A stretch of 64,000 nt of DNA, from contig NZ_MKVA01000003.1 in NCBI RefSeq assembly GCF_001899075.1, forward strand, positions 186,001-250,000. The letters are read 5' to 3'. Below are positions 49,643 to 58,565 of the stretch, piece by piece. The notes under the pieces were generated by a model, which saw only the letters and a list, made by a program, of their open reading frames with translations, had not been told where the DNA came from and ran no database searches. A program made the translations under genes and the position numbers. Position 1 is the stretch's first letter, and each line of letters opens with the position of its first letter. This DNA is from Devosia sp. 67-54 (GTDB taxonomy: Bacteria; Pseudomonadota; Alphaproteobacteria; Rhizobiales; Devosiaceae).

Positions 49643-50505
49643 TCGAGCGCGATCCGCACACCGGGCACGGCACCACCGGCCACGAATGGAACGGCATCAA
49701 GGAGCTCAACACCCGCGTGCCGTGGCCGATCTGGATGTTCCTCACCTTGGCCGTGGCCTTCGCGCTGGTCTGGTGGGTGCTGATGCCGGCCTTTCCGCTC
49801 GGCACCACCTACACCAGGGGCCTGCTCGGCGCCGACGTGAAGCAGGACGTCGCCAACGGGCTGCAGCTCGCCGCCGACAACCGCGCCGACTGGACGCGGA
49901 AGATCGCCGGCGAGGATTTCGCCACCATCCAGGCCGATCCGGCGCTGATGCGCGACGTGCGCGAGACCGGCCACGCTCTGTTCGGCGACAATTGCGCCGC
50001 CTGCCACGGCGTCACCGCCACCGGCGGGCCCGGCTATCCCAACCTCACCGATTCGCGCTGGCTGTGGGGCGGCTCGCCCGACGAGGTGTTCGAGACCATC
50101 CGCGTCGGCATCAATTCCGACCATCCCGACACGCATTTTTCGCAGATGCCCGCCTGGGGCCGCGACGCCATGATCGACCGCGACTCGATACGCGCCGTCG
50201 CCACCTACGTCCACGATTTGTCGCATCCGGGCACCGGCGCCACCGATCTCGTCGCCACCGGCCGGCAGGTGTTCGCCGACAATTGCGCGGCCTGCCACGG
50301 CGAGGACGCCCGCGGCGCCCCCGGCACCGGCGCGCCCGATCTGACCGATGCCTTCTGGCTCTACGGCGGCGACGAAGCGTCGATCTACACCAGCATCTAC
50401 AACGGCCGGCAGGGACACATGCCGACCTGGGAGGCGCGCCTCAGCGCCACCGACCGCAAGATCCTGGCGCTCTACGTCCTCGATCTCGGCCGGAGCGGGC
50501 AATGA
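49633..50505 (+). CDS. ccoP: CcoP, dihaem cytochrome c subunit III of cbb3 oxidase
   Basis: This 290-residue protein has one N-terminal membrane helix (IWMFLTLAVAFALVWWVL) and two c-type haem sites, each CAACHG, at residues about 124 and 221. The N-terminal HEWNGIKELNTRVPWPIW segment is the family signature. The ATG at 49633 overlaps ccoQ. It accepts electrons from a periplasmic cytochrome or the bc1 complex. Confidence 0.95.
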   Translation: MGVIERDPHTGHGTTGHEWNGIKELNTRVPWPIWMFLTLAVAFALVWWVLMPAFPLGTTYTRGLLGADVKQDVANGLQLAADNRADWTRKIAGEDFATIQADPALMRDVRETGHALFGDNCAACHGVTATGGPGYPNLTDSRWLWGGSPDEVFETIRVGINSDHPDTHFSQMPAWGRDAMIDRDSIRAVATYVHDLSHPGTGATDLVATGRQVFADNCAACHGEDARGAPGTGAPDLTDAFWLYGGDEASIYTSIYNGRQGHMPTWEARLSATDRKILALYVLDLGRSGQ

Positions 50506-50684
50506 CCTCGCGGCTGCGCACACGGCTGCTCGTCGGGCTGGCGCTGGCCGCCGGCGTCGCGCTGTTCGCCGCCGCCAATACGCATCTGATCTGGACCTCG
50601 GTGCTGTCGCAGCCCGATTGCGTGCCGCATCTCAAGGCGCCCGGCCCGGCCGGCGGCTACCAGGCCGCGCAATCGTCCTGCTGA
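50502..50684 (+). CDS. Small membrane protein within the cbb3 assembly operon
   Basis: This 60-residue protein has one hydrophobic segment (LLVGLALAAGVALFAAANTH) near the N-terminus and a short periplasmic tail with SQPDC and a C-terminal Cys. The ATG at 50502 overlaps the ccoP stop by four bases. It occupies the position where ccoG and ccoH usually lie, but it is too short to be either. Two cysteines that would face the periplasm could play a copper or redox role. Confidence 0.7.
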   Translation: MTSRLRTRLLVGLALAAGVALFAAANTHLIWTSVLSQPDCVPHLKAPGPAGGYQAAQSSC

Positions 50685-50694
50685 ACGAAGGGAA

Positions 50695-51561
50695 ATGGTG
50701 ATGGCCACACTGGGCAAATCCGACACGCTGCCGCCGGTGCTGCCGCCCATCGCGGCGGCCAGCCCCGACTGGCGCCGCAGCGCCACCCCCGCCGACGCCT
50801 TCGGCTGGCTCGCCGCCGGCTGGCGCGATTTCGCCACGCGCCCCGGCCTGAGCCTCGCCTATGGCGGGCTGATCTTCGTTGTCTCGCTGCTGATCGTCTG
50901 GGGCCTGGTCGATTTCGGCTACGACTACATCCTCTTCCCCTCGCTGTCGGGCTTCCTGGTGGTCGCGCCGCTCGCCGCCACCGGCCTCTACGAAAAGAGC
51001 CGCCGTCTCGCCGCCGGCGACACCGTGACCCTCGCCGACATGCTGTTCGTGCGCATCCGCTCGGGCGGCCAGATCGTCTTCGTCGGCCTGCTCCTGCTGC
51101 TGCTGATGCTGCTGTGGAACCGCGCCGCCGTGCTGCTGTTCGCGCTGTTCTTCGGCCTGCTGCCGTTCCCCAGCTTCGACCACGTGCTGCCCGTGCTGCT
51201 CGGCACGCCGCTCGGCCTGCTGCTGCTGCTCGTGGGCAGCCTCGTCGGCGGCCTGTTCGCCGCCTTCTCCTTCGCCGTCAGCGTCTTCGCCATCCCCCGG
51301 CTGCTCGACCAGCGCACCGACGCGCTCAGCGCCATGGGGCGCAGCATGGCGATCGTCTCGCACAATCTGCCGGTGATGCTCACCTGGGCCGCCATCGTCG
51401 TCGCGCTGTTCGCGCTCAGCGTCGCCACCGCGCTCGTCGGCCTCGTCGTCGTCTTCCCGCTGCTCGGCCACGCCACCTGGCACGCTTATGTGGCGATGCG
51501 CGGTCCGGCCGGAACATCGGCCCCGGCGACCTCCGCCACCCCCGCCGGAGCGCCTGCATGA
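50695..51561 (+). CDS. DUF2189-like polytopic membrane protein in the oxidase operon
   Basis: This 288-residue integral membrane protein has about six helices and resembles the DUF2189 family: an N-terminal DAFGWLAAGWRDF segment, then YGGLIFVVSLLIVWGL and LLDQRTDALSAMGRSM. The start is ATG at 50695, or ATG at 50701, which has better spacing from AAGGGA. The alanine- and proline-rich tail overlaps the ccoI start by four bases. Its function is unknown. Its fixed place suggests a role in oxidase assembly or a low-oxygen membrane function. Confidence 0.75.
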   Translation: MVMATLGKSDTLPPVLPPIAAASPDWRRSATPADAFGWLAAGWRDFATRPGLSLAYGGLIFVVSLLIVWGLVDFGYDYILFPSLSGFLVVAPLAATGLYEKSRRLAAGDTVTLADMLFVRIRSGGQIVFVGLLLLLLMLLWNRAAVLLFALFFGLLPFPSFDHVLPVLLGTPLGLLLLLVGSLVGGLFAAFSFAVSVFAIPRLLDQRTDALSAMGRSMAIVSHNLPVMLTWAAIVVALFALSVATALVGLVVVFPLLGHATWHAYVAMRGPAGTSAPATSATPAGAPA

Positions 51562-53798
51562 GCGCCGCCGCCGACGGCCCCCGCATCATCCCCTCGCGCG
51601 AGGAATTGCTGCTGGCTTCGCGCCCGGCCGCCGATGCGCTGCGCGAGGTGCGGCTGTCGGTGCCGAGCATCCATTGCGGCGGCTGCCTCGCCACCATCGA
51701 GCGCACCCTCGGCCAGCTCGACGGCGTGGCCGAAGCCCGCGCCAACCTCACCACCAAGAGCGTCGTCGTGCGCTGGCCCGACGGCGCCGCGCCGCCGCCA
51801 ATCGGCCCGGCGCTCGCCGCCATCGGCCACCCGCCGCATCTGAGCGAGGCCGACGCCGCCGCCCCCGACGGCAGCTTCGGCGAGCTGGTGCGCGCTCTGG
51901 CCGTCGCCGGCTTCGCCGCCATGAACATCATGGCCTTCTCGGTCTCGGTCTGGGCCGGCGCCGGCCCCGAGCTGCGCCAGCTCTTCCACCTGCTCTCGGC
52001 GCTGATCGCGCTGCCGGTGCTGCTCTATTCCGGTCGCATCTTCTACCGCTCGGCCTTCGCCGCGCTGCGCCACGGCCACACCAACATGGACGTGCCGATC
52101 ACCATCGGCGTCGCCCTGGCCTTCGGCATGAGCGCCTACGACACCCTGACCGGCGGACCGCACGCCTATTTCGACGCCGCCGTGATGCTGCTGTTCTTCC
52201 TGCTCGTCGGCCGCACCCTCGACGACGCCATGCGCGCCCGCGCCCGCGCCGCCATCGGCGACCTCGCCCGGCTGGCGCCGCGCGGCGCCACCGTCGAGGA
52301 CCGCGACGGCGCGCGCCGCTTCCTCGCGGTCGACCAGATCGTGCCCGGCATGGTGCTGCTGCTCGCGGCCGGCGAGCGCGTGCCGGTCGATGCGCGCGTG
52401 CTCGCCGGCGTCTCCGAGCTCGACCGCTCGCTGGTGACCGGCGAGAGCCTGCCGCTGGCCGTCTCGCCCGGTGCCAGCATCGAGGCCGGCACGCTCAACC
52501 TCACCGCGCCGCTCCGGCTCGAGGCCATCGCCGCCGCCCATGACTCCTTTCTCGCCGAGATGATGCGGCTGATGGCGGCAGCCGAAGCCGGCCGCTCCGG
52601 CTATCGCCGCCTCGCCGACCGCGCCGCGAGCCTCTACGCCCCGGTGGTGCACGGCGCCGCGCTGCTGTCCTTCCTCGCCTGGGCGCTGGCCACCGGCGAT
52701 CTGCATCGCGCCGCGACCATCGCCGTGGCGGTGCTGATCATCACCTGTCCCTGCGCCCTCGGCCTCGCGGTGCCGATCGTGCAGGTGATCGCGGCGCGCC
52801 GCCTGTTCGAGCGCGGCATCATGGTCAGGGACGGGGCCGGGCTCGAACGGCTCGCCGGGATCGACACCGTGGTGTTCGACAAGACCGGCACGCTGACCAC
52901 CGGCCGCCCCGAGCTCGCCGGCCCGGCCGACGCCGAGGCGCTGGCGCTCGCCGCGCTGCTTGCGGCCCACTCCCGCCACCCCTATGCGCAGGCGCTCGTC
53001 GCGGCCCAGGCCGGTGCCACGCCCCCGGGCGTTCGCCTCGACGACGTGCACGAAGTGCCCGGCCACGGCCTCGAGGCGCGCGCCGGGGCCGATCGACTGC
53101 GGCTCGGCCGCCCCGACTGGGCGCTCGCCCGGCCGCAGCAATCGGCGCCCGCCGCCCGGCCGGCGACGGTGCTGTCGCGCAATGGCGAACTCGTCGCCTG
53201 CTTCAGCTTCCGCGAGCATCTGCGCGACGGCGCCCGCGACGCCATCGCCGCCCTCGGCGCGCGCGGCCTCGCGGTCGAGATCCTCTCGGGCGATGCCGCC
53301 GCGGCGGTCGCCCGGCTCGCCGGCGAGCTCGGCGTGACACGCTTTCAGGGCGGCATCCGCCCGGCCGGCAAGCTCGCCCGGCTCGAGGCGCTGCGCGCCG
53401 CCGGCCACAGGGTGCTGATGGTCGGCGACGGCTTGAACGACACTCCGGCGCTTGCCGCCGCGCACGTCTCGATGGCGCCCTCGGGCGCCGTCGATGCCGG
53501 CCGCAGCGCCGCCGATTTCGTCTTCCTGCGCGATGGCCTCGAGGCGGTGCCTGCCGCCCTCGCGGTGGCCCGGCAGGCGCACCGCCTCATCGTGCAGAAT
53601 TTTGCCCTCGCCATCCTCTACAATGCGGTGGCGCTGCCCTTCGCCATCGCCGGCCTCGTCACGCCGCTCGCCGCCGCGCTCGCCATGTCGGCATCGTCCA
53701 TCCTGGTCGTGCTCAACGCGCTGCGCCTCGACGGCCGCGCCGGCGCCCCCCGGCCGATCGGCCGCTTCATGCCGCTGCGCGCGCGGTTCGCCCGATGA
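51558..53798 (+). CDS. ccoI: CcoI, copper-exporting P-type ATPase for cbb3 assembly
   Basis: This 746-residue P1B-type ATPase exports Cu+ to the periplasm for CcoN maturation. An N-terminal metal-binding domain has HCGGC (residues about 39-43) in place of the more usual MxCxxC. The ion-channel motif CPCALG is in helix 6. The actuator motif TGES, phosphorylation site FDKTGTLT and hinge GDGLNDTPAL follow. The ATG at 51558 overlaps the DUF2189-like gene. Its end overlaps ccoS. Confidence 0.92.
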   Translation: MSAAADGPRIIPSREELLLASRPAADALREVRLSVPSIHCGGCLATIERTLGQLDGVAEARANLTTKSVVVRWPDGAAPPPIGPALAAIGHPPHLSEADAAAPDGSFGELVRALAVAGFAAMNIMAFSVSVWAGAGPELRQLFHLLSALIALPVLLYSGRIFYRSAFAALRHGHTNMDVPITIGVALAFGMSAYDTLTGGPHAYFDAAVMLLFFLLVGRTLDDAMRARARAAIGDLARLAPRGATVEDRDGARRFLAVDQIVPGMVLLLAAGERVPVDARVLAGVSELDRSLVTGESLPLAVSPGASIEAGTLNLTAPLRLEAIAAAHDSFLAEMMRLMAAAEAGRSGYRRLADRAASLYAPVVHGAALLSFLAWALATGDLHRAATIAVAVLIITCPCALGLAVPIVQVIAARRLFERGIMVRDGAGLERLAGIDTVVFDKTGTLTTGRPELAGPADAEALALAALLAAHSRHPYAQALVAAQAGATPPGVRLDDVHEVPGHGLEARAGADRLRLGRPDWALARPQQSAPAARPATVLSRNGELVACFSFREHLRDGARDAIAALGARGLAVEILSGDAAAAVARLAGELGVTRFQGGIRPAGKLARLEALRAAGHRVLMVGDGLNDTPALAAAHVSMAPSGAVDAGRSAADFVFLRDGLEAVPAALAVARQAHRLIVQNFALAILYNAVALPFAIAGLVTPLAAALAMSASSILVVLNALRLDGRAGAPRPIGRFMPLRARFAR

Positions 53799-54007
53799 GC
53801 GTGCTGATCTATCTGATCCCGGTCTCGATCGCGCTCGGGGCCATCGGCCTCGTCGCCTTCCTCTGGTCGCTGCGCAGCGGCCAGTACCAGGATCTCGACG
53901 GCGCCGCCGAGCGCATCCTGTTCGACGACGACCGCCCGGTGCGCGCTGGCCGCGACGCGGCGCGGCCGGCGCCGCGGGGAGGGCGCAATGCCGATGGTCC
54001 GGCATGA
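53795..54007 (+). CDS. ccoS: CcoS, cbb3 oxidase maturation protein
   Basis: This 70-residue protein has an N-terminal helix (LIYLIPVSIALGAIGLVAF) followed by LWSLRSGQYQDLDGAAERILFDDD, the CcoS hallmark. CcoS is required for insertion of haem and copper into CcoN. It is the last gene of the operon and starts within the ccoI end (ATGA). Confidence 0.92.
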   Translation: MSVLIYLIPVSIALGAIGLVAFLWSLRSGQYQDLDGAAERILFDDDRPVRAGRDAARPAPRGGRNADGPA

Positions 54008-54187
54008 CCGCCGCGGCGTCGCTGCCGCGCTGCGCCCTCCGGTTCGTTCGGCGGCGTGATTTATCGTCGCGGCCCCGGCTGGCGACCCGGTCCTGACCGG
54101 CGGCATCGTCGTGCCGGCGGCCGGCTTGCCCGCGCCGCGGCTGGCCCCTAAGCTGCCGTGAATTTCACGAGCCAGCAGTGTCCAGCA

Positions 54188-55657
54188 ATGATCTCGTTGC
54201 TTCGCCAGCGATGGGCGCCGTACGTCGCCGCAGTGGCGTTCGTCGGCATTTCGACCGCCGTCCGGCTCGCCATTCACAATCTGCTGCCGAGCTCGGCGGT
54301 CGGGCTGCTGTTCGCCCCGGCGATTCTCGCCGCCGCCATGTGGGGCGGCCTGTTTCCCGGCCTGTTCGCCACGCTCGTCGCGACCCCGGCGGTGTTCTAT
54401 TTCGTCTCCAACCGTGCCGATCCCATCGACTCCTCCATTCTCAACATCACGCTGTTCCTCATCGTCGGCGCCACCATCGCCTGGCTCGGCGGCATGCTGC
54501 ACCGCACGCGTGCCGAATGGGCGGCGGTCAAGGTCGCGCTGCAGCGGCGCGAGGCGCATCTGCAATCGGTGCTCGACACCGTCCCCGACGCCTCGATCGT
54601 CATCGACGCCAAGGGGACGATGACCTCCTTCAACCGGGCGGCCGTGCGGCAGTTCGGCTACCAGCCGGAGGAGGCGCTCGGGCAGAATGTCAGGATGCTG
54701 ATGCCCTCGCCCTACAGCGAACAGCATGACGGCTATCTGCACCGTTATCTGCAGACCGGCGAAAAGCGCATCATCGGCATCGATCGCGTCGTCGTCGGCC
54801 GCCGCAAGGACGGCTCCACCTTTCCCATGACGCTCGCGGTGGGCGAGTCGCGCACCGGTGACGACGTCTATTTCACCGGCTTCATCCGCGATCTCACCGA
54901 GCACCAGGAGAGCGAGGCCCGGCTGCAGGAGGCGCAGAGCGAGCTGGTCCGGCTTGCCCGCCTCAACGAGCTGGGCGAAATGGCCTCGACCCTGGCGCAC
55001 GAGCTCAACCAGCCGCTGGCGGCGATCGCCAATTACGTGCAGGGCTGCACCCGGCTGCTGGCGCAGATCCCGGGCGCCCCGGCCGAGCTGATGCGCGGCG
55101 CCTTGCAGGAGACCGCCAAGCAGGCGTTGCGGGCCGGCGACATCATCCGGCATTTGCGGGAGTTCACCACCCGCGGCGAGACCGAGAAGCGCCCCGAAGA
55201 CGTCAAGAAACTGATCGAGGAGGCCGGGGCGCTCGCCCTCGTCGGCTCGCGCGAGTATGGCATCCGCACCGAATTTGCGTTTGCGCCGGACGACGCCATG
55301 GTGCTTGCCGATCGCGTGCAGATCCAGCAAGTGCTCACCAACCTCATGCGCAACGCCATCGAGGCCATGCGGGAAAGCCCGCGCCGCGAGCTCGTGGTCC
55401 GCACCTATGTGGAAGGAAACCAGGCAATGCATGTCGACGTCAGCGACACCGGCCCCGGCATCGCCGACGAGATTGCCGACCGGCTATTCCAGCCCTTCGT
55501 CACCACCAAGGCCGGCGGCATGGGCATCGGCCTGTCGATCTCCCGCCGCATCATTCAGTCCCACGGCAGCGACCTGACCTACCGCCGCAACGAGGCCGGC
55601 GGCTCGACCTTCAGCTTCGCGCTGCCGATCGTCCAGGAGGCCCCGAGCGATGAGTAG
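54188..55657 (+). CDS. fixL: FixL, haem-PAS oxygen-sensing histidine kinase
   Basis: This 489-residue membrane kinase has four N-terminal membrane helices (residues about 10-105) and one PAS domain (about 125-235) with the haem signature: His180 in [10 protein letters not shown] and Arg200 in [13 protein letters not shown]. The kinase core has the phosphoacceptor His271 ([13 protein letters not shown]), and the ATP site has [10 protein letters not shown]. It activates FixJ when oxygen is low. ATG at 54188 is preferred, and a GTG at 54158 would add ten residues without a ribosome-binding site. The end overlaps fixJ. Confidence 0.93.
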   Translation: MISLLRQRWAPYVAAVAFVGISTAVRLAIHNLLPSSAVGLLFAPAILAAAMWGGLFPGLFATLVATPAVFYFVSNRADPIDSSILNITLFLIVGATIAWLGGMLHRTRAEWAAVKVALQRREAHLQSVLDTVPDASIVIDAKGTMTSFNRAAVRQFGYQPEEALGQNVRMLMPSPYSEQHDGYLHRYLQTGEKRIIGIDRVVVGRRKDGSTFPMTLAVGESRTGDDVYFTGFIRDLTEHQESEARLQEAQSELVRLARLNELGEMASTLAHELNQPLAAIANYVQGCTRLLAQIPGAPAELMRGALQETAKQALRAGDIIRHLREFTTRGETEKRPEDVKKLIEEAGALALVGSREYGIRTEFAFAPDDAMVLADRVQIQQVLTNLMRNAIEAMRESPRRELVVRTYVEGNQAMHVDVSDTGPGIADEIADRLFQPFVTTKAGGMGIGLSISRRIIQSHGSDLTYRRNEAGGSTFSFALPIVQEAPSDE

Positions 55658-56294
55658 CGCGGATGTCGTTGTCCATATCGTCGACGACGAGGAGCCGGTG
55701 CGCAATTCCCTGGCCTTCCTGCTCGGATCGGCCGGCTTTGCGGTGCGCACCCACAGCTCGGCGGCGGCCTTCCTCGACGTTGCGCCCTCGGTGCGCAACG
55801 GGTGCCTCGTCACCGACCTGCGCATGCCCGATATCGACGGCGTCGAGCTGCTGCGGCGTCTCAAGGCCGCCGGCACCATGCTGCCGGCGATCGTCGTCAC
55901 CGGCCATGGCGACGTGCAGATGGCGGTCGAGGCGATGAAGACCGGCGCCATGGATTTCATCGAAAAGCCGTTCAGCGACGAGGTGCTGATCGACTCGATC
56001 AACCGCGCGGTGGCGGTCGCTGCCTCGCGCGGCGACGCGGCGGCGGCGGCCGCGCGCACGCATGAGCGCCTCGCCAGCCTCAGCGATCGCGAATTGCAGG
56101 TGCTGAAGCGGGTGGTGCAGGGGCAGGCCAACAAGGCGATCGCCTACGAGCTCGGCCTCAGCCCGCGCACCGTCGAGGTCTATCGCGCCGGCCTGATGGG
56201 CAAGATGCAGGCCAAGAACCTGGCCGAGTTGGTGCGCACCGTCATCGACATCGATCTCGACCAGTTCGGCGGCTCGGGCCCCGACCCCTCTTGA
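55650..56294 (+). CDS. fixJ: FixJ, response regulator
   Basis: This 214-residue regulator has a receiver domain (Asp12-Asp13, phosphoacceptor Asp56 in VTDLRMPD, Lys in EKPF) and a LuxR/NarL-type helix-turn-helix ([33 protein letters not shown] by position residues about 140-175). The start overlaps fixL by eight bases. Phosphorylated FixJ turns on fixK. A FixK-type box follows its stop codon, for the next small gene. Confidence 0.94.
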   Translation: MSSADVVVHIVDDEEPVRNSLAFLLGSAGFAVRTHSSAAAFLDVAPSVRNGCLVTDLRMPDIDGVELLRRLKAAGTMLPAIVVTGHGDVQMAVEAMKTGAMDFIEKPFSDEVLIDSINRAVAVAASRGDAAAAAARTHERLASLSDRELQVLKRVVQGQANKAIAYELGLSPRTVEVYRAGLMGKMQAKNLAELVRTVIDIDLDQFGGSGPDPS

Positions 56295-56304
56295 TCTGAC
56301 GCAA
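56291..56304. promoter_or_regulatory. Crp/Fnr box for FixT-like gene, TTGATCTGACGCAA
   Basis: This mixed-class TTGA-N6-GCAA box overlaps the fixJ stop. Its centre is only 44.5 bases before the ATG at 56342, so with the box at -41.5 the transcript would be nearly leaderless. Confidence 0.65.
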
Positions 56305-56341
56305 AGCGCGGGTCCGGGGCGGGGGCTAGTTTCGCCGCATC

Positions 56342-56680
56342 ATGGCCCGCATTCTCCTCATTGCGCTGGATACCGAGCTTCGCCGGTCACTCGAATTTGC
56401 GCTGGCGGCGGAGGGCCACGACGTCACCTCGCGCGCGAGCATTGCCGCGCCGCACGAGCCCAATTTCGATTGCACCGTGCTCGACCATCATGCGGTCGGC
56501 GCCGACGGGGCGGCGGCCGCCGCGTTCTGCGGCCGCCATGCGCCGGTGATCCTGCTCGCCAACCAGGCCTCGCATCCGCTGGCGCCGTGGACGTTCCGCA
56601 CCCTGCTGAAGCCGCTGCTCGGCCTCTCGCTCACCGATGCGGTCTACGAGGCTGTGGCGGCGCGCAGCGCCACTAAGTAA
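56342..56680 (+). CDS. FixT-like stand-alone receiver-fold protein
   Basis: This 112-residue protein looks like a response-regulator receiver domain. The first strand is ARILLIALDTE with a single Asp10 instead of the acidic pair. The possible phosphoacceptor is Asp48 in TVLDHH, and Lys90-Pro91 matches the conserved KP turn. It lacks the Ser/Thr of active receivers. It has Cys44 and Cys63. Caulobacter and Sinorhizobium encode FixT, a receiver-like inhibitor of FixL induced by FixK. Gene position between fixJ and fixK plus a FixK box fit this role. Confidence 0.65.
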   Translation: MARILLIALDTELRRSLEFALAAEGHDVTSRASIAAPHEPNFDCTVLDHHAVGADGAAAAAFCGRHAPVILLANQASHPLAPWTFRTLLKPLLGLSLTDAVYEAVAARSATK

Positions 56681-56689
56681 ACCCCCTAG
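56673..56689. promoter_or_regulatory. Possible FixJ-binding site before fixK
   Basis: The stretch CTAAGTAAACCCCCTAG has short complementary ends (CTA/TAG) and a TAAGTA...CCCC pattern reminiscent of FixJ sites of rhizobia. It lies about 70 bases before fixK and overlaps the stop codon of the preceding gene. Confidence 0.3.
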
Positions 56690-56757
56690 TCGCACGACCG
56701 GAATTTCGGCGCACGGCCCGGCCCGGCAGTATCTCCCCATTACCTGGAGACGCCGTC

Positions 56758-57408
56758 ATGTTTGCCCAAACCGCCATCCCGATCCCTGCCACTCCCAGCC
56801 ACTTCCAGGATCCGGATGTGCGCGATCTGCTCGCACAGAGCCAGCCGGGGACGGTGAGCTACTATCCGGCCGATGCCATGATCTACGCCCAGGGCGACGA
56901 CACCGGCCCGCTCTATCTCGTCGAGTTCGGCACCGTCCGCATCTGCCAGATGACCGCCGACGGGCGCCGCCAGATCACCAGTTTCTGCTACGCCGGGGAC
57001 GTCTTCGGCCTCGAGCCCGGCGAGGAGCACGAATGCTGCGCCGAGAGCGTCGACGGCGCCGGCATCCGCATGCTGCGTCCGGCGAACAGTGCCGGCTTCG
57101 CCCAGAAGCTGCTCGGCTTCGCGCTGCGCCACTTCGCCCGCATGCAGTCGCATCTGGTGCTGCTTGGCCGGCTGAGCGCCAACGAGAAGATGGCGAGCTT
57201 CCTGTGCGACCTGCTCGACCGCCAGGACACCGGCGACACGGTCGTCCTGCCCATGCAGCGCAGCGACATCGCCGACTATCTCGGCATCACCTTCGAGACG
57301 GTGTCGCGCGTGCTGCGCGTGCTCAAGGACCGGGGGATCATCCGCGTCACGGCGCTCGACCGCATCGAGATCCTCGATCCCGGCGCGTTGCGTACGCTGA
57401 GCGACTGA
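56758..57408 (+). CDS. fixK: FixK, Crp/Fnr-family activator of the low-oxygen regulon
   Basis: This 216-residue regulator has an N-terminal cyclic-nucleotide-like fold (YPADAMIYAQGDDTGPLYLV) and a winged helix with DIADYLGITFETVSR. The recognition helix keeps Glu180, Ser183 and Arg184 of the FNR/FixK class, which read TTGA...TCAA. There is no N-terminal cysteine cluster, so it is FixK rather than FNR. It is placed directly after fixLJ and the FixT-like gene. It converges on the FAD reductase gene with only two bases between stops. Confidence 0.9.
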   Translation: MFAQTAIPIPATPSHFQDPDVRDLLAQSQPGTVSYYPADAMIYAQGDDTGPLYLVEFGTVRICQMTADGRRQITSFCYAGDVFGLEPGEEHECCAESVDGAGIRMLRPANSAGFAQKLLGFALRHFARMQSHLVLLGRLSANEKMASFLCDLLDRQDTGDTVVLPMQRSDIADYLGITFETVSRVLRVLKDRGIIRVTALDRIEILDPGALRTLSD

Positions 57409-57410
57409 GC

Positions 57411-58565
57411 TCAGTAGATCGACCGGCAGTAGCGGCCATCGCGCGCGAGGTGGCGAAGACAGGCTGCCGCCTCCTCCGGCGATGTCCGCCCCTCATGCGC
57501 GATGATCTCGAGCAGCGCCGCGTGCACCGCCGGCGCCATGCCGGCGGCGTCGCCGCAGACATAGATCGACGCGCCGTTCTCGATCCATGCATAGAGTTCG
57601 GCGGCGTGCTCGAGCAGCCGGTGCTGCACGTACACCTTACCAGCGATATCCTGCGAGAATGCCAGGTCGAGCCGCGTGAGCGTTCCGTCCTCGATCGCCG
57701 CATCCCATTGATCCGCATAGATAAAATCGTCGCGGCGGGAACGGGCCCCAAACACCAGCCACGCCCGTCCGGCGCTGGTCCGCGCCCGCCGTTCCGCCAC
57801 GAACGCGCGGAACGGCGCGACCCCCGTTCCGGCTCCGATCATCACGATATCCCCTTGTAAACGCAGCCGAAATCGCGGTTCCGGCTGCACGAAGACCGGC
57901 AGCGTCGTCCCCGGCCGCGCCTGCGGTGCCATATACCCCGTCACCACCCCCAGCCGCTGCTCCCCCCGCAGCGAATAATCCAGCGTTGCCAATGTGATAG
58001 CCGCTCTCGCCGGGTCCACCGCCGGGCTCGACGCGATCGAACAGAGCCGCGGCTGCAGCGGCCGCAACCCAGCCACCACCGCCTCCGCCGCAAGGCCTTC
58101 CACCGGCCACCCCCGCACGATGTCCTGGATGTGGTAAGCGCGCAGAAACCCCCGCCGCGCCTCGGTTTTTTCGGGTGCGGCAAGCGCCCGCAATTCGGTG
58201 CTTCCGCTCAATTTCGCCCACAGATTGAGAAACCGCGGCGTCGCGACGGCGATTTCGAACTGCGTAGCCAGAGCCTGCGCGAACCGCATGCGCCCACCCC
58301 CGACTCGCACCTCCGCGTGCCCATCGATGCCGAGCACCGTGAGCACGGTCTCGACCAGCCGCGGATCGTTGCGAGGCACGATGGCGAGCGCATCGCCAGC
58401 GGAATAGCTCAGCCCGCTGCCGCGCAGATCCACTTCGATATGCCGCTTCTCGTTGCGCGCGCCTGGCCCTGTGAGGACGACATTGGCAACGACCGGCGCT
58501 TCGAACGGCCGGGACGCGCCGTAGTGCGGCGGAGCGTCGGGCATGATCAATTCGGCGAGCGGCAT
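57411..58565 (-). CDS. FAD/NAD(P)H reductase resembling the CysJ C-terminal half
   Basis: This 384-residue cytoplasmic flavoprotein has the FAD-binding helical domain (SYSAGDALAIVPRND, LCSIASSP for FAD) and a pyridine-nucleotide domain (GAGTGVAPFRAFV, YVCGDAAGMAPAVH). This is the C-terminal half of diflavin reductases such as CysJ, with no flavodoxin domain. It would pass NADPH electrons to a separate flavodoxin, ferredoxin or Fe-S protein. It is the last gene of the leftward six-gene operon. It overlaps the 79-residue gene by 19 bases. Confidence 0.82.
   Translation of the reverse strand: MPLAELIMPDAPPHYGASRPFEAPVVANVVLTGPGARNEKRHIEVDLRGSGLSYSAGDALAIVPRNDPRLVETVLTVLGIDGHAEVRVGGGRMRFAQALATQFEIAVATPRFLNLWAKLSGSTELRALAAPEKTEARRGFLRAYHIQDIVRGWPVEGLAAEAVVAGLRPLQPRLCSIASSPAVDPARAAITLATLDYSLRGEQRLGVVTGYMAPQARPGTTLPVFVQPEPRFRLRLQGDIVMIGAGTGVAPFRAFVAERRARTSAGRAWLVFGARSRRDDFIYADQWDAAIEDGTLTRLDLAFSQDIAGKVYVQHRLLEHAAELYAWIENGASIYVCGDAAGMAPAVHAALLEIIAHEGRTSPEEAAACLRHLARDGRYCRSIY

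Noticed and set aside
51486-54005. An 839-codon minus-strand frame opposite ccoI and ccoS
   Set aside because: It is antisense to complete, well-conserved genes of the cbb3 operon and shows only repetitive Gly/Arg/Asp-rich sequence.
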